64,000 nucleotides of DNA from Riemerella anatipestifer ATCC 11845 = DSM 15868 (GTDB lineage Bacteria; Bacteroidota; Bacteroidia; Flavobacteriales; Weeksellaceae). The translations under genes were made by a program, and so were the position numbers. Where the stretch lies: positions 1,736,001-1,800,000 of the forward strand of contig NC_017045.1 in assembly GCF_000252855.1 (NCBI RefSeq). Reading direction: 5' to 3'. The number at the start of each line of letters is the position of its first letter. The first letter of the stretch is position 1. The notes below the pieces were generated by a model, which saw nothing but the letters and a program-made list of their open reading frames with translations, had not been told where the DNA came from and did not search any database. Shown here one piece after another: positions 8,449-16,380 of this stretch.

Positions 8449-9060
8449 ATGAGTTTTTCTGAAAAAGCTTGGAATATTTTTAATCAAGCCATTATAGACT
8501 ATCATAAAACAGATGATGTAGATGCAGTTGAGTCTAATCCGTTCTCTGAAAATACTTTGGAACGACTTTTGTATTCAAAGAATTGGATTGATACCGTTCA
8601 GTGGCATTTAGAGGATATTATTCGTGATGAAAACATATCTCCTGAGGAAGCTCTAAAGATTAAAAGGAGAATAGATTCATCTAACCAAGATAGAACAGAT
8701 TTGGTAGAGTATATAGATGATTATTTTCTAGAAAAATATAAATCTGTGAAGCCTAAGGAAGATGCTAAAATCAATACAGAAAGTCCAGCATGGGCTATCG
8801 ACAGATTGTCTATATTAGCTCTTAAGATTTATCATATGAAGATAGAAACCTTAAGAGATACAGCAGATGAGAAACATAAACTGAAGTGTTCTAATAAGTT
8901 GGCTGTTCTTGAGGAGCAGAAGCTAGATTTGAGTACAGCTATAGATAGATTATTATTTGATATAGAGAGCGGTAACAACAAAATAAAGACTTATAAGCAA
9001 ATGAAAATGTATAATGATGATAGTCTAAACCCAGTTTTATATCAAAAGAAAAATGTTTAA
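8449..9060 (+). CDS. DUF4254 domain protein
   Basis: A 203-residue soluble, mostly helical and acidic protein that fits the DUF4254 family of Bacteroidetes. Recognisable blocks are SNPFSENTLERLLYSKNWID, QWHLEDIIRDE, and a central RRIDSSNQDRTDLVEYIDDY segment. No catalytic residues or targeting signal are apparent. In related genomes this family sits near envelope or heptosyltransferase-type genes, but nothing here proves a role. It overlaps the following lipoprotein gene by eight bases, so the pair is likely co-translated. Confidence 0.75.
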   Translation: MSFSEKAWNIFNQAIIDYHKTDDVDAVESNPFSENTLERLLYSKNWIDTVQWHLEDIIRDENISPEEALKIKRRIDSSNQDRTDLVEYIDDYFLEKYKSVKPKEDAKINTESPAWAIDRLSILALKIYHMKIETLRDTADEKHKLKCSNKLAVLEEQKLDLSTAIDRLLFDIESGNNKIKTYKQMKMYNDDSLNPVLYQKKNV

Positions 9061-9523
9061 AAATCTCTTACCCTTAGTATTCACTATATTTTTACTGGTT
9101 TCTTGTTCTGTAGAGCAAGTTAACTTGTCTCCTTTGTCGCAAGGGATTGTTTCTAAAGGAGAGGCAAAAACTTCACCTGATACCATTGTTATGAGTGCAA
9201 GTGTGAATGTTAGCCAAGTAAAGTATGCTTCTGAACTATCAACAGCGGCAGATAAACTTCCGAGGTTTTCAGACGCAGCAATAAATAAACATATAGATTT
9301 AATAAAGTTCAATGTTTCTGAGTATCTTTACGCACTTAGGGAACACAACGAAAATAGAAGGGTAAGAACGCTAGACGGTTTGCAAAAGAGTTACAAAAAA
9401 CTTCAAGGGCTGAGAAAAAATCTTTCTTTGGAAGAAGATGAAGCTCTTAATTTTTATTTGGTTAAAATCAAGACCAATATTACTCTGTTAGAGTCAATAA
9501 AAACATCTTCTGATAATTTTTAA
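9053..9523 (+). CDS. Small lipoprotein of unknown function
   Basis: A 156-residue protein with a signal peptide ending in the lipobox LLVSC (cysteine 18), then a linker and a helical C-terminal half (from about residue 70) with heptad-like Leu/Lys spacing (LDGLQKSYKKLQGLRKNLSL). I do not recognise the family. The start overlaps the DUF4254 gene by eight bases and ribA follows 14 bases later, so it is embedded in a single transcription unit. It would face the periplasm as an inner- or outer-membrane-anchored lipoprotein. Confidence 0.75.
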   Translation: MFKNLLPLVFTIFLLVSCSVEQVNLSPLSQGIVSKGEAKTSPDTIVMSASVNVSQVKYASELSTAADKLPRFSDAAINKHIDLIKFNVSEYLYALREHNENRRVRTLDGLQKSYKKLQGLRKNLSLEEDEALNFYLVKIKTNITLLESIKTSSDNF

Positions 9524-9537
9524 TTACCTAAATTTAT

Positions 9538-10131
9538 ATGTTGAAAATACAGGCTGAGGCTAATATCCCTACCGATTTTGGTGTTTTTAAAATGATTGCA
9601 TTTTCTGATAATGAAATGGATTGGACGCCACATATTGCGTTGATTGCAGAAAATACAGATTTTTCTAAAGTGGTCAATGTGAGGTTTCATTCTGAGTGTA
9701 TTACTGGAGAGATATTTCATTCTAAAAAGTGTGAGTGTGGGCAGCAGCTAGATGCTGCGATGCAGTACATGCAGAAGGATGGTGGTATTATTCTTTATTT
9801 AAGGCAAGAAGGTAGAAATATAGGGATTATCAATAAGCTTAAGGCTTATGCTTTACAAGAGCAAGGAATGGATACTGTACAGGCAAATCTACATTTGGGA
9901 CTACCTGCCGATGGGAGAGATTTTGGTGTAGCGATTGATATGTTAACCAGTTTGGGTATAAAAGAAATTAATCTGCTTACTAATAATCCAGATAAATTGA
10001 AATTTGTAGAGGATAGTACAATAAAGCTTAATGAGAGGATTCCTTTACAGATACCATCTAATGAAGTTAATGCGGATTATTTAAAAGTAAAAAAAACTTA
10101 CTTTGGACACCTGCTAGAAGATAATAAATAA
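9538..10131 (+). CDS. ribA: GTP cyclohydrolase II
   Basis: Opens the imidazole ring of GTP to give the first pyrimidine precursor of riboflavin, with release of formate and pyrophosphate. Zinc ligands Cys54, Cys65 and Cys67 fall at the same numbers as in the E. coli enzyme (RFHSECITGEIFHSKKCECG), followed by LRQEGRNIGIINK and the GTP-binding C-terminal half (NNPDK near 163). At 197 residues it is a stand-alone enzyme without the RibB (DHBP synthase) domain that is fused to it in many Bacteroidetes, so ribB must be elsewhere. It ends in a strong terminator and is the last gene of the upstream run. Confidence 0.95.
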   Translation: MLKIQAEANIPTDFGVFKMIAFSDNEMDWTPHIALIAENTDFSKVVNVRFHSECITGEIFHSKKCECGQQLDAAMQYMQKDGGIILYLRQEGRNIGIINKLKAYALQEQGMDTVQANLHLGLPADGRDFGVAIDMLTSLGIKEINLLTNNPDKLKFVEDSTIKLNERIPLQIPSNEVNADYLKVKKTYFGHLLEDNK

Positions 10132-10156
10132 TCATAATATCAATTATATAAGGTTA

Positions 10157-10195
10157 AAGAGCTCTTTTTTACTAAAAAGATGCTCTTGTTTTTTT
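10157..10195 (+). terminator. Intrinsic terminator after ribA
   Basis: AAGAGC (10157-10162) pairs with GCTCTT (10182-10187); an inner T-run pairs with AAAAAGA through one bulge, and a seven-T tract follows (10189-10195). Confidence 0.85.
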
Positions 10196-10219
10196 AATAG
10201 TAGGCTTATAATAAAATTG

Positions 10220-10227
10220 TATATTTG
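10220..10227 (+). promoter_or_regulatory. -7 element for the GH3 gene
   Basis: TATATTTG fits the Bacteroidetes -7 consensus. It overlaps an in-frame TTG that would otherwise lengthen the GH3 gene, which supports the ATG at 10258 as the true start. Confidence 0.6.
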
Positions 10228-10257
10228 TTGTGGTTACAACTAATTTCTTTGAGTATA

Positions 10258-11991
10258 ATGAATATAAATGTTAGAACAGTCTTAGTTTGTGCGATGTTAT
10301 TTTTTATTTTTGGAAATAATAAAGCACAATATATACCTAAAAATAACGCTGAAACCCTAAAAAAAGAAGCTAAAATTTATGCTGAAAAAACTTATCAACA
10401 GCTTTCTGAAGATGAGAAAATAGGGCAACTTTTTATAGTCGCATTATATACTAATAAAGGGGAATCATTCATCAATCAAGTCAAGACATTAGTGGAGAAG
10501 GAAAATATAGGGGGGCTTATACTGATGCAAGATGATACACGTAGGCATATAAGTTTAGTAAACGAACTTCAAGGTAAATCTAAAATACCTTTGATGATAG
10601 GTATGGATGCAGAGTGGGGACTTTACCAAAGGCTTCCAATCGCACATAAGTTCCCTTGGGCAATGACGCTTGGGGCGGTTCAAGATAATACACTTATTTA
10701 TGAAATGGCAGCCAAAATAGCTGAAGATTGTAAAAGAATGGGGATTTATTGGGATTTTGCTCCTGTGGTAGATGTTAACACCAATCCCATCAATCCCATT
10801 ATAGGTAATCGTTCTTTTGGGTCTAATGTGAAAAAAGTGATAGAGAAAGGGTTGGCTTACAGTTATGGTTTGCAGGATAATGGAGTTTTGGCAAGTATTA
10901 AGCATTTCCCAGGTCATGGGGATACCGATACCGATTCTCATTTGGATTTACCTGTGGTTAATCATTCATTACACAGACTTAATAAAGTAGAGTTAGCTCC
11001 ATTTAAAGCACTTATGGATAAAAAAATAGGCGGTGTTATGGTGGCTCATCTCTATGTTCCGTCTTTGGAAAGCCAAAAAGGAATTCCAGCTTCTATTTCG
11101 TATAATATTGTAACTAATTTGTTGAAAAATAAGTATGGTTATCAAGGGCTTATTATTACCGATGCTCTTAATATGAATGCGGTTGCAAAAAGGTTCAATT
11201 CAGGAGAGTTAGATTTAAGAGCTTTTAAAGCTGGTAATGATATTATGCTGTTCTCTCAAGATGTACCTTCTGGTAAAAGGTTAATTAAGAAGGCTTTGCA
11301 GTCTGGCGAGATTTCTCAAGATAGACTAAAAGAATCGGTGATAAAAATTCTAGAAGCAAAGTATCTACTGGGTTTACAAGATTTTAAACCTATTGATGCC
11401 AATAACATAGAAAGAGATTTAAATAATGATACTCATCAAAAATTAACGGAAAAGTTATACGCCAACGCTTTAACATTGATAAAAGATGAGGCAAAAGCTC
11501 TACCTTTAAAATCATCAAAATACTATTATTTACCTTTGGAGGAAGCCTCTTATCAAGATTTTGTTAAAGAACTTCAAAATGAACGAGAAGTGGAGCTTAT
11601 TACAGAAGATAAACTAAATACTTTACCTCAAAATACTTCAATTATTGTAGGGCTTCATAAGGATAACAGCACAGCATATAAGCCTTATAAAATATCTGCT
11701 AAATCTAAGGCAATTTTGGATAGAGTAGCAGCTAAGCATCAGTTGATATTAGTAGTATTTGGTAGTCCTTACGCTTTGAGAGATATAAATATAAAGAATT
11801 ATCCAACGATACTTGTAGCTTATGAAAATAATGAATTGTCTATGAAAGCTACTGCCAAAGGGCTTCTAGGTAAAACTAAAATACATGGGCGACTTCCTGT
11901 GGTGGTAAATCAAGATTTAAAAGAAGGAGAGGGAATAGATGTGGAAGCAGTGAATAGCGGGATTGAGTGTGGTACTAAAGTTAAAAACTAA
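10258..11991 (+). CDS. Glycoside hydrolase family 3, beta-N-acetylglucosaminidase-like
   Basis: A secreted 577-residue enzyme expected to release terminal beta-N-acetylglucosamine from muropeptides or other glycans. The ATG at 10258 gives a clear signal peptide (MNINVRTVLVCAMLFFIFG). The GH3 TIM barrel carries the NagZ-type loop KHFPGHGDTDTDSHLDLP, whose Asp-His pair is the acid/base unit, and ITDALNM with the nucleophile aspartate. A C-terminal alpha/beta domain follows (about 395-570). The stop at 11991 is 13 bases before bshA, a pairing seen in related flavobacteria. Family assignment is firm; the natural substrate is inferred. Confidence 0.88.
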   Translation: MNINVRTVLVCAMLFFIFGNNKAQYIPKNNAETLKKEAKIYAEKTYQQLSEDEKIGQLFIVALYTNKGESFINQVKTLVEKENIGGLILMQDDTRRHISLVNELQGKSKIPLMIGMDAEWGLYQRLPIAHKFPWAMTLGAVQDNTLIYEMAAKIAEDCKRMGIYWDFAPVVDVNTNPINPIIGNRSFGSNVKKVIEKGLAYSYGLQDNGVLASIKHFPGHGDTDTDSHLDLPVVNHSLHRLNKVELAPFKALMDKKIGGVMVAHLYVPSLESQKGIPASISYNIVTNLLKNKYGYQGLIITDALNMNAVAKRFNSGELDLRAFKAGNDIMLFSQDVPSGKRLIKKALQSGEISQDRLKESVIKILEAKYLLGLQDFKPIDANNIERDLNNDTHQKLTEKLYANALTLIKDEAKALPLKSSKYYYLPLEEASYQDFVKELQNEREVELITEDKLNTLPQNTSIIVGLHKDNSTAYKPYKISAKSKAILDRVAAKHQLILVVFGSPYALRDINIKNYPTILVAYENNELSMKATAKGLLGKTKIHGRLPVVVNQDLKEGEGIDVEAVNSGIECGTKVKN

Positions 11992-12004
11992 TATTAAAAG
12001 GCAA

Positions 12005-13138
12005 ATGAAAATAGGTATTTTATGCTATCCTACTTATGGAGGAAGTGGTATTGTGGCTACCGAATTAGGAATGAGTTTAGCTCAAAAAGGTTATGAGATA
12101 CACTTCATTAGTTCTAACCTTCCCGCACGGTTGGATATGACTAATCCTAACATTTTTTTCCATAAAGTAAATGTTGAAACCTATCCATTGTTTAAATATC
12201 AGCCGTATGATATTGCATTGTCTTCAGCTATTTATCAGGTAGTTAAACTTTATAAATTAGACCTCATACACGTTCATTATGCTATTCCGTATGCTTATGC
12301 CGCTTTTGTAGCAAAACAGATGTTGAAAGATGAAGGTATTTTGATTCCCATGGTTACTACATTACACGGCACCGATATTACTTTGGTAGGGCAATATCCT
12401 AGTTACAAGGCAGCGGTTCAGTTTTCTATCAACCATTCAGATACGGTAACTTCTGTTTCGGAAAGTCTTAAAAAAGATACTTTGAAAGCTTTTACTATTA
12501 AAAAAGAAATACAAGTTATTCCTAATTTTATTGATAACGATTTGTATAACAGTTTTGTAGGTTGTTGTAGAAGACTATTTGCAGAAGATGATGAAAAACT
12601 ACTGATTCATGTTTCCAACCTAAGAAAAGTTAAGAGAATTCCTGATGTGCTAGAGGTATTTAAAAGGGTGCAGGAAAAAGTATTAAGTAAATTGGTAATT
12701 ATTGGCGAAGGTCCTGATATGGAGCTGATTAACGATTTTCTTATGGCTTACCCATACCTCATAGACAAAATAAGGATTTTAGGTAAAACTAATGATTTAT
12801 ACCAGATTTTAAAATGTACTGATGTGTTTTTGCTTCCTTCTGAACAAGAGAGTTTTGGTTTGGCAGCGTTGGAAGCAATGGCGGCAGGGAATGCAGTGAT
12901 TAGTAGTAATGCAGGAGGGATACCAGAAGTAAACATACAAGGAGAAACAGGCTTTTTGACGGAAGTGGGCGATGTGGAAACTATGGCTAAAAAGACCATC
13001 AATCTCTTGCAAGACGATGCTTTGCTTCAAAAAATGAAAGAAAAAGCAAAAGAAGTAGCCCTGCGTTTTGATTTAAAAAATATTCTCCCACAATACGAGC
13101 AGATGTATCGTGAAACAATAGAATCGTTTAAAAATTAA
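12005..13138 (+). CDS. bshA: N-acetyl-alpha-D-glucosaminyl L-malate synthase
   Basis: First enzyme of bacillithiol synthesis: joins GlcNAc from UDP-GlcNAc to L-malate in the cytoplasm. The GT-B protein begins MKIGILCYPTYGGSGIVATE, the BshA signature with its UDP-binding glycine loop. HVHYAIPYA, TLHGTDITLVG and the C-terminal EQESFGLAALEAMAAG (GT4 E-x7-E motif) follow. I choose the ATG at 12005, since an upstream in-frame start would overlap GH3 and add residues absent from the family; length is then 377. bshB and bshC are not in the window. The neighbouring GH3 enzyme could feed GlcNAc metabolism, but that link is speculative. Confidence 0.93.
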   Translation: MKIGILCYPTYGGSGIVATELGMSLAQKGYEIHFISSNLPARLDMTNPNIFFHKVNVETYPLFKYQPYDIALSSAIYQVVKLYKLDLIHVHYAIPYAYAAFVAKQMLKDEGILIPMVTTLHGTDITLVGQYPSYKAAVQFSINHSDTVTSVSESLKKDTLKAFTIKKEIQVIPNFIDNDLYNSFVGCCRRLFAEDDEKLLIHVSNLRKVKRIPDVLEVFKRVQEKVLSKLVIIGEGPDMELINDFLMAYPYLIDKIRILGKTNDLYQILKCTDVFLLPSEQESFGLAALEAMAAGNAVISSNAGGIPEVNIQGETGFLTEVGDVETMAKKTINLLQDDALLQKMKEKAKEVALRFDLKNILPQYEQMYRETIESFKN

Positions 13139-13151
13139 TTACTTCCTTCGT

Positions 13152-14414
13152 ATGACTGAGCAACTACTGCAATATCTTTGGAATTTTAAAATCTTTAAAA
13201 CTTTTGATTTTAAAGATACTAAAGGTAATAAGGTAGAGGTTTTAGATTTTGGTCAATGGAATTTTGATGAAGGAGCCGATTTTTTGTTTGCCAAAATTAA
13301 ATATCAAAATATTGTTTTAGCAGGAAGTATAGAATTGCATTTGAAGTCTTCGGATTATCAAAAACATCAACATCATTTGAATAGGGAATATGATAATATT
13401 ATTTTGCATGTGGTCTACACTCATGATAAAGATGTGGAAGAGCTGGTTGAGAAAAATATCCCAACATTAGAGCTTAAAGATTATTTGGAAATTTCTACAC
13501 TAGAGAAATATCAGCAGTTGAAGGCTCAAAATGAGTTTATTCCGTGTGAGAAATTGATAGAGGTTTCTAAAATTCCATTTCAGTTTTCAGAGGAAACTTT
13601 ACTTAAAAAACTTGACCAAAAGTCTTTGGAAATAGAAACAGAACTCGTTAAAACTAAAAATAATTACGAAGAAGTTTTATTTCAAAATTTGGCGTATGCT
13701 TTTGGACTTAAAGTCAACGCTTCCATTTTCAAACAAATGGCGGAAAGTGTAGGTTTTGCTATTGTAAATAAAATAAGGCACCATCAAAATCAATTAGAAG
13801 CTTTATTTTTCGGGTTGAGTGGCTGGCTAGAAAAGCCTTCCGATACGGAAACCGAGATGTGGAAAAGAGAGTTTGATTTTTTGAAAGCCAAATATCAACT
13901 GAATGATGCTTTTGTGACTCCTAAATTTTTAAGATTAAGACCTGCAAATTTTCCTACAATAAGGCTGTCTCAGTTGGCACATCTTTACCATTTGCATCAA
14001 AATTTATTTTCAAAAATAATTAAAGCGTCTTGCCTTGAGGAGCTTTATGAATTGTTTACACCAATTAAAGCATCGGAGTATTGGGATAATCATTATAATT
14101 TCGGAAAACCAACGGATAAAAAATCAGTTAAAAAACTGACGAAGAGTTTCATAGATTTAGTTATTCTTAATGCGGTTCTCCCTTTAAAATATACTTATCA
14201 TAAACATTCGGAGGAAGAAATTTCCGAAACTATTTTAGGTTTTTACCAAAATATTAAACCAGAAAAAAATAGTATCATAGAACAGTGGGAAGCTTTAAAA
14301 GTTCCTATTAAGACGGCTATGGACAGCCAAGCTTATTTATTTCAGTATAAAAACTTTTGTAGTCAGAAAAAATGTCTAACTTGCGGCGTTGGATATCAAC
14401 TTTTAAAAAGATAG
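13152..14414 (+). CDS. DUF2851 family protein
   Basis: A 420-residue cytoplasmic protein of the DUF2851 family found across Bacteroidetes. Typical marks are the N-terminal LLQYLWNFKIF, the block AGSIELHLKSSDYQKHQHH, and a C-terminal CGVGYQLLKR preceded by FCSQKKCLTCG, which provides three closely spaced cysteines (C-x5-C-x2-C) that could hold a metal. The IELH...SSDW-like region has been compared with nuclease folds, but I see no proven catalytic set. It follows bshA by 13 bases and precedes a PspC-like gene by seven, suggesting one operon. Confidence 0.85.
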   Translation: MTEQLLQYLWNFKIFKTFDFKDTKGNKVEVLDFGQWNFDEGADFLFAKIKYQNIVLAGSIELHLKSSDYQKHQHHLNREYDNIILHVVYTHDKDVEELVEKNIPTLELKDYLEISTLEKYQQLKAQNEFIPCEKLIEVSKIPFQFSEETLLKKLDQKSLEIETELVKTKNNYEEVLFQNLAYAFGLKVNASIFKQMAESVGFAIVNKIRHHQNQLEALFFGLSGWLEKPSDTETEMWKREFDFLKAKYQLNDAFVTPKFLRLRPANFPTIRLSQLAHLYHLHQNLFSKIIKASCLEELYELFTPIKASEYWDNHYNFGKPTDKKSVKKLTKSFIDLVILNAVLPLKYTYHKHSEEEISETILGFYQNIKPEKNSIIEQWEALKVPIKTAMDSQAYLFQYKNFCSQKKCLTCGVGYQLLKR

Positions 14415-14421
14415 AGGTTTT

Positions 14422-14643
14422 ATGTTTGAAAATTTAAGGCACAGATTTGAGCGTGAATGGTTTGGTGTACTTACTAGAATGGGGTCTAGACTAGGGATTC
14501 CTGTGTCAAAATTAAGGGTCTTTTTCATTTATTCTACATTTGCAACGGCAGGTGTATTTTTCCTTCTTTATTTAGGGTTGGCATTCCTACTTTGGGTAAA
14601 AGATATTTTTATCGTAAGAAGACCTAGCGTATTTGATTTATGA
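14422..14643 (+). CDS. Small PspC-like membrane protein
   Basis: A 73-residue protein with an amphipathic N-terminus and one or two hydrophobic stretches (VFFIYSTFATAGVFFLLYLG, then LAFLLWV). The pattern R-x-G-S-R-L-G-I-P-x-S-x-L-R-V-F-F matches the PspC-domain proteins of flavobacteria, in which the domain precedes a membrane helix. A full phage-shock system is not nearby. Its last codon overlaps the start of the acetyltransferase gene by four bases. Function in envelope stress is suggested only by the family name. Confidence 0.75.
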   Translation: MFENLRHRFEREWFGVLTRMGSRLGIPVSKLRVFFIYSTFATAGVFFLLYLGLAFLLWVKDIFIVRRPSVFDL

Positions 14644-15161
14644 TGAAGATACAAATAAAGCCTGTGAATAGTAATAATATTACTAAACTACAGGAAATCT
14701 ATCAGTCTTATATAAATACTTTTCCAAAAGACGAACGCAGAGATGAAGCAGGTTTTTGGGCTTTAGCTAGAAAAGATTTTTCTCCTATAAGAGAAATTAT
14801 AAGGGGAGAAGATAGTGTAGGCTATATTATTGTGTGGGATTTATCATTATGCTTGTTTGTAGAGCATTTTGAAATATATACTTCGTTTAGAAATCAAAAT
14901 TTAGGTTCTCAAGTATTGAATTATTTAAAGAATAAATTTCCATTGGTAATCTTGGAATCAGAACCTGAAAATTTAGGAGAGCTAGCATCTAGGAGGTTGG
15001 AGTTTTACCAGCGTAATGGTTTTGTAATTTTGGACAAAAATTATATTCAACCAGCTTATTCAAAGGGAAAAGTGCCTGTAAATCTATATTTGCTAGGGAC
15101 GAATAACTCTGATGATTTATCCTTTCTTGTTAAAGAAATAAGGGATATAGTTTATAAGTGA
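14640..15161 (+). CDS. GNAT-family N-acetyltransferase
   Basis: A 173-residue acetyl-CoA-dependent acetyltransferase. The core elements are visible: VGYIIVWDLS (beta 2-3), FVEHFEIYTSFRNQNLGSQVL, in which RNQNLGS is the pyrophosphate-binding loop (Q/R-x-x-G-x-G/S form), and LEFYQRNGFVIL, the terminal GNAT motif B. Acceptor unknown. The ATG overlaps the preceding gene by four bases, so it is the last member of the ribA-independent run that begins with GH3. Confidence 0.85.
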   Translation: MMKIQIKPVNSNNITKLQEIYQSYINTFPKDERRDEAGFWALARKDFSPIREIIRGEDSVGYIIVWDLSLCLFVEHFEIYTSFRNQNLGSQVLNYLKNKFPLVILESEPENLGELASRRLEFYQRNGFVILDKNYIQPAYSKGKVPVNLYLLGTNNSDDLSFLVKEIRDIVYK

Positions 15162-15189
15162 AGTTTTCTTAAAAAAAATATGATATTTC

Positions 15190-15220
15190 TTGTTTTTTTA
15201 AATAAAAAAGTGTATATTTG
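15190..15220 (+). promoter_or_regulatory. Promoter of a candidate small RNA
   Basis: TTG (15190-15192), a 20-base spacer and TATATTTG (15213-15220) form a good Bacteroidetes promoter. No coding sequence follows on this strand before the terminator. Confidence 0.7.
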
Positions 15221-15224
15221 GAGA

Positions 15225-15323
15225 GCATAAGAAGAGGGGAGAAATTTCTCTTAAGCAATAAATTTTTTTCATCATTTGTGTTTTTAGAGTCATATTATCC
15301 CAAAAGATAGTATGACTCTTTTT
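15225..15323 (+). ncRNA. Candidate small RNA of about 100 nt
   Basis: A free-standing unit between two convergent genes: a consensus promoter, about 60 bases with no start codon followed by an appreciable frame, then a near-perfect terminator. The 5' part has a GAGAAATTTCTC palindrome (15239-15250), and the middle is U-rich (AATTTTTTTCATCATTTGTG). I know no matching RNA family; length rules out tmRNA and RNase P, and 6S RNA is normally longer. The exact 5' end is inferred from the -7 element. Confidence 0.55.
15286..15323 (+). terminator. Strong intrinsic terminator of the candidate small RNA
   Basis: Arms 15286-15299 and 15306-15319 pair over 14 positions (13 Watson-Crick, one G-T) around the loop CCAAAA, and five Ts (15319-15323) follow on the plus strand. 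No T tract lies on the minus side, so it serves the plus-strand transcript. It abuts the stop of the minus-strand gene at 15322. Confidence 0.9.
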
Positions 15324-16380
15324 AATTAGTGATAGAAAGTCGTTCGTACTTGATTAAAAGTTCAATAAAGTAAGAGTAAGTAATTCTGCCTTCTTGCTGA
15401 TTAGATTTCAGGAATAGATGGTTAGTCAATCCAAAAAAATCAGAAATGAGTCCTGTATGCTTATTTATAAAATCTTTCTCATAAGCTCGGTCTCGTTTCA
15501 TTCCATCAGAATATTCACTAAGGATTTTTTCAACGAATTGAGGCTCTGTATCTACTAACGAGTTAAGTAAACTTTTAAGAGTGAAATATTGAGTGCTGTA
15601 TTTTAGGTCAATATTATCACTATCGATTCCTATGAGATAACCTATGAAATTAGCTTCTTGCTCCCTCGCGTAACCTAGCTGGTGGGCACTTTCGTGGGCT
15701 AGAGTGAATGGCAAATAAGTATCAGGAAGATTAGGGTTATATTGAGCTTCGGCAGAAAAAGGATTGTAATACCCTAAAATACCTGTATCATTCATTATAA
15801 AAGAAAAAATACTAGGTTTGAAATTGGAGATGTCAGTTGTTATTTTAGAGTTTAAACCTAAAGGAAGTTGCTTCTGTTGATTAAGAATTTCAGAGGTTAC
15901 AATACTTAAATTTTTTATCTTAAAAACACCGTTAGAATCTTCGGAGACTTGTGCTCTACTTTCTTTACATAAGTTGAGATATTTAATAGCAAGAGTTTTA
16001 GCTTCGTTAATACTAGGTTCTTCTTTGGGTAAAAGATTTATTATTGGTGGTTGAAAATAAGTCATTCCCCAAAAACTTTGATAGATGAAATAGCATATAT
16101 TAACTCCTACTAATAGTTTTAGTAATGATTGTTTTTTCTTTTTAAATATTGAAACTAAGTTATAAATGAGGATTACAAATAAAACAATGTACAATATATC
16201 TCCAATAGAAAACGGAAACAAAGATGAAAGATATTGATGTGTTTCTTTTTTTAGTTCAAAAAGAGAGTTAAAGCATTCAACAGCTAAAGCAATTTTGGAT
16301 AGAATATAGAATAAAACAAATTGGGCAAACAAAATGCCTGCCCAAAATCTTTTCTTTTTATGTAAATCACTAGTGTGCAT
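15322..16380 (-). CDS. DUF3810 membrane protein with HExxH metallopeptidase motif
   Basis: A 352-residue protein of the DUF3810 family. Three hydrophobic segments lie in the first 110 residues, then a large extracytoplasmic domain with FTLAHESAHQLGYAREQEANFIGYL: an HExxH zinc site with a downstream glutamate (E-A-N-F), as in gluzincin-type peptidases. I choose the ATG at 16380 (MHTSDLHKKK); a longer upstream start would overlap the sugar permease gene by 74 bases. The genes still overlap by 11 bases, suggesting coupling. Peptidase activity is inferred from the motif alone. Confidence 0.82.
   Translation of the reverse strand: MHTSDLHKKKRFWAGILFAQFVLFYILSKIALAVECFNSLFELKKETHQYLSSLFPFSIGDILYIVLFVILIYNLVSIFKKKKQSLLKLLVGVNICYFIYQSFWGMTYFQPPIINLLPKEEPSINEAKTLAIKYLNLCKESRAQVSEDSNGVFKIKNLSIVTSEILNQQKQLPLGLNSKITTDISNFKPSIFSFIMNDTGILGYYNPFSAEAQYNPNLPDTYLPFTLAHESAHQLGYAREQEANFIGYLIGIDSDNIDLKYSTQYFTLKSLLNSLVDTEPQFVEKILSEYSDGMKRDRAYEKDFINKHTGLISDFFGLTNHLFLKSNQQEGRITYSYFIELLIKYERLSITN

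Noticed and set aside
10225-10257. Upstream TTG start for the GH3 gene
   Set aside because: It overlaps a TATATTTG promoter element and adds residues before a well-formed signal peptide that starts at the ATG at 10258.
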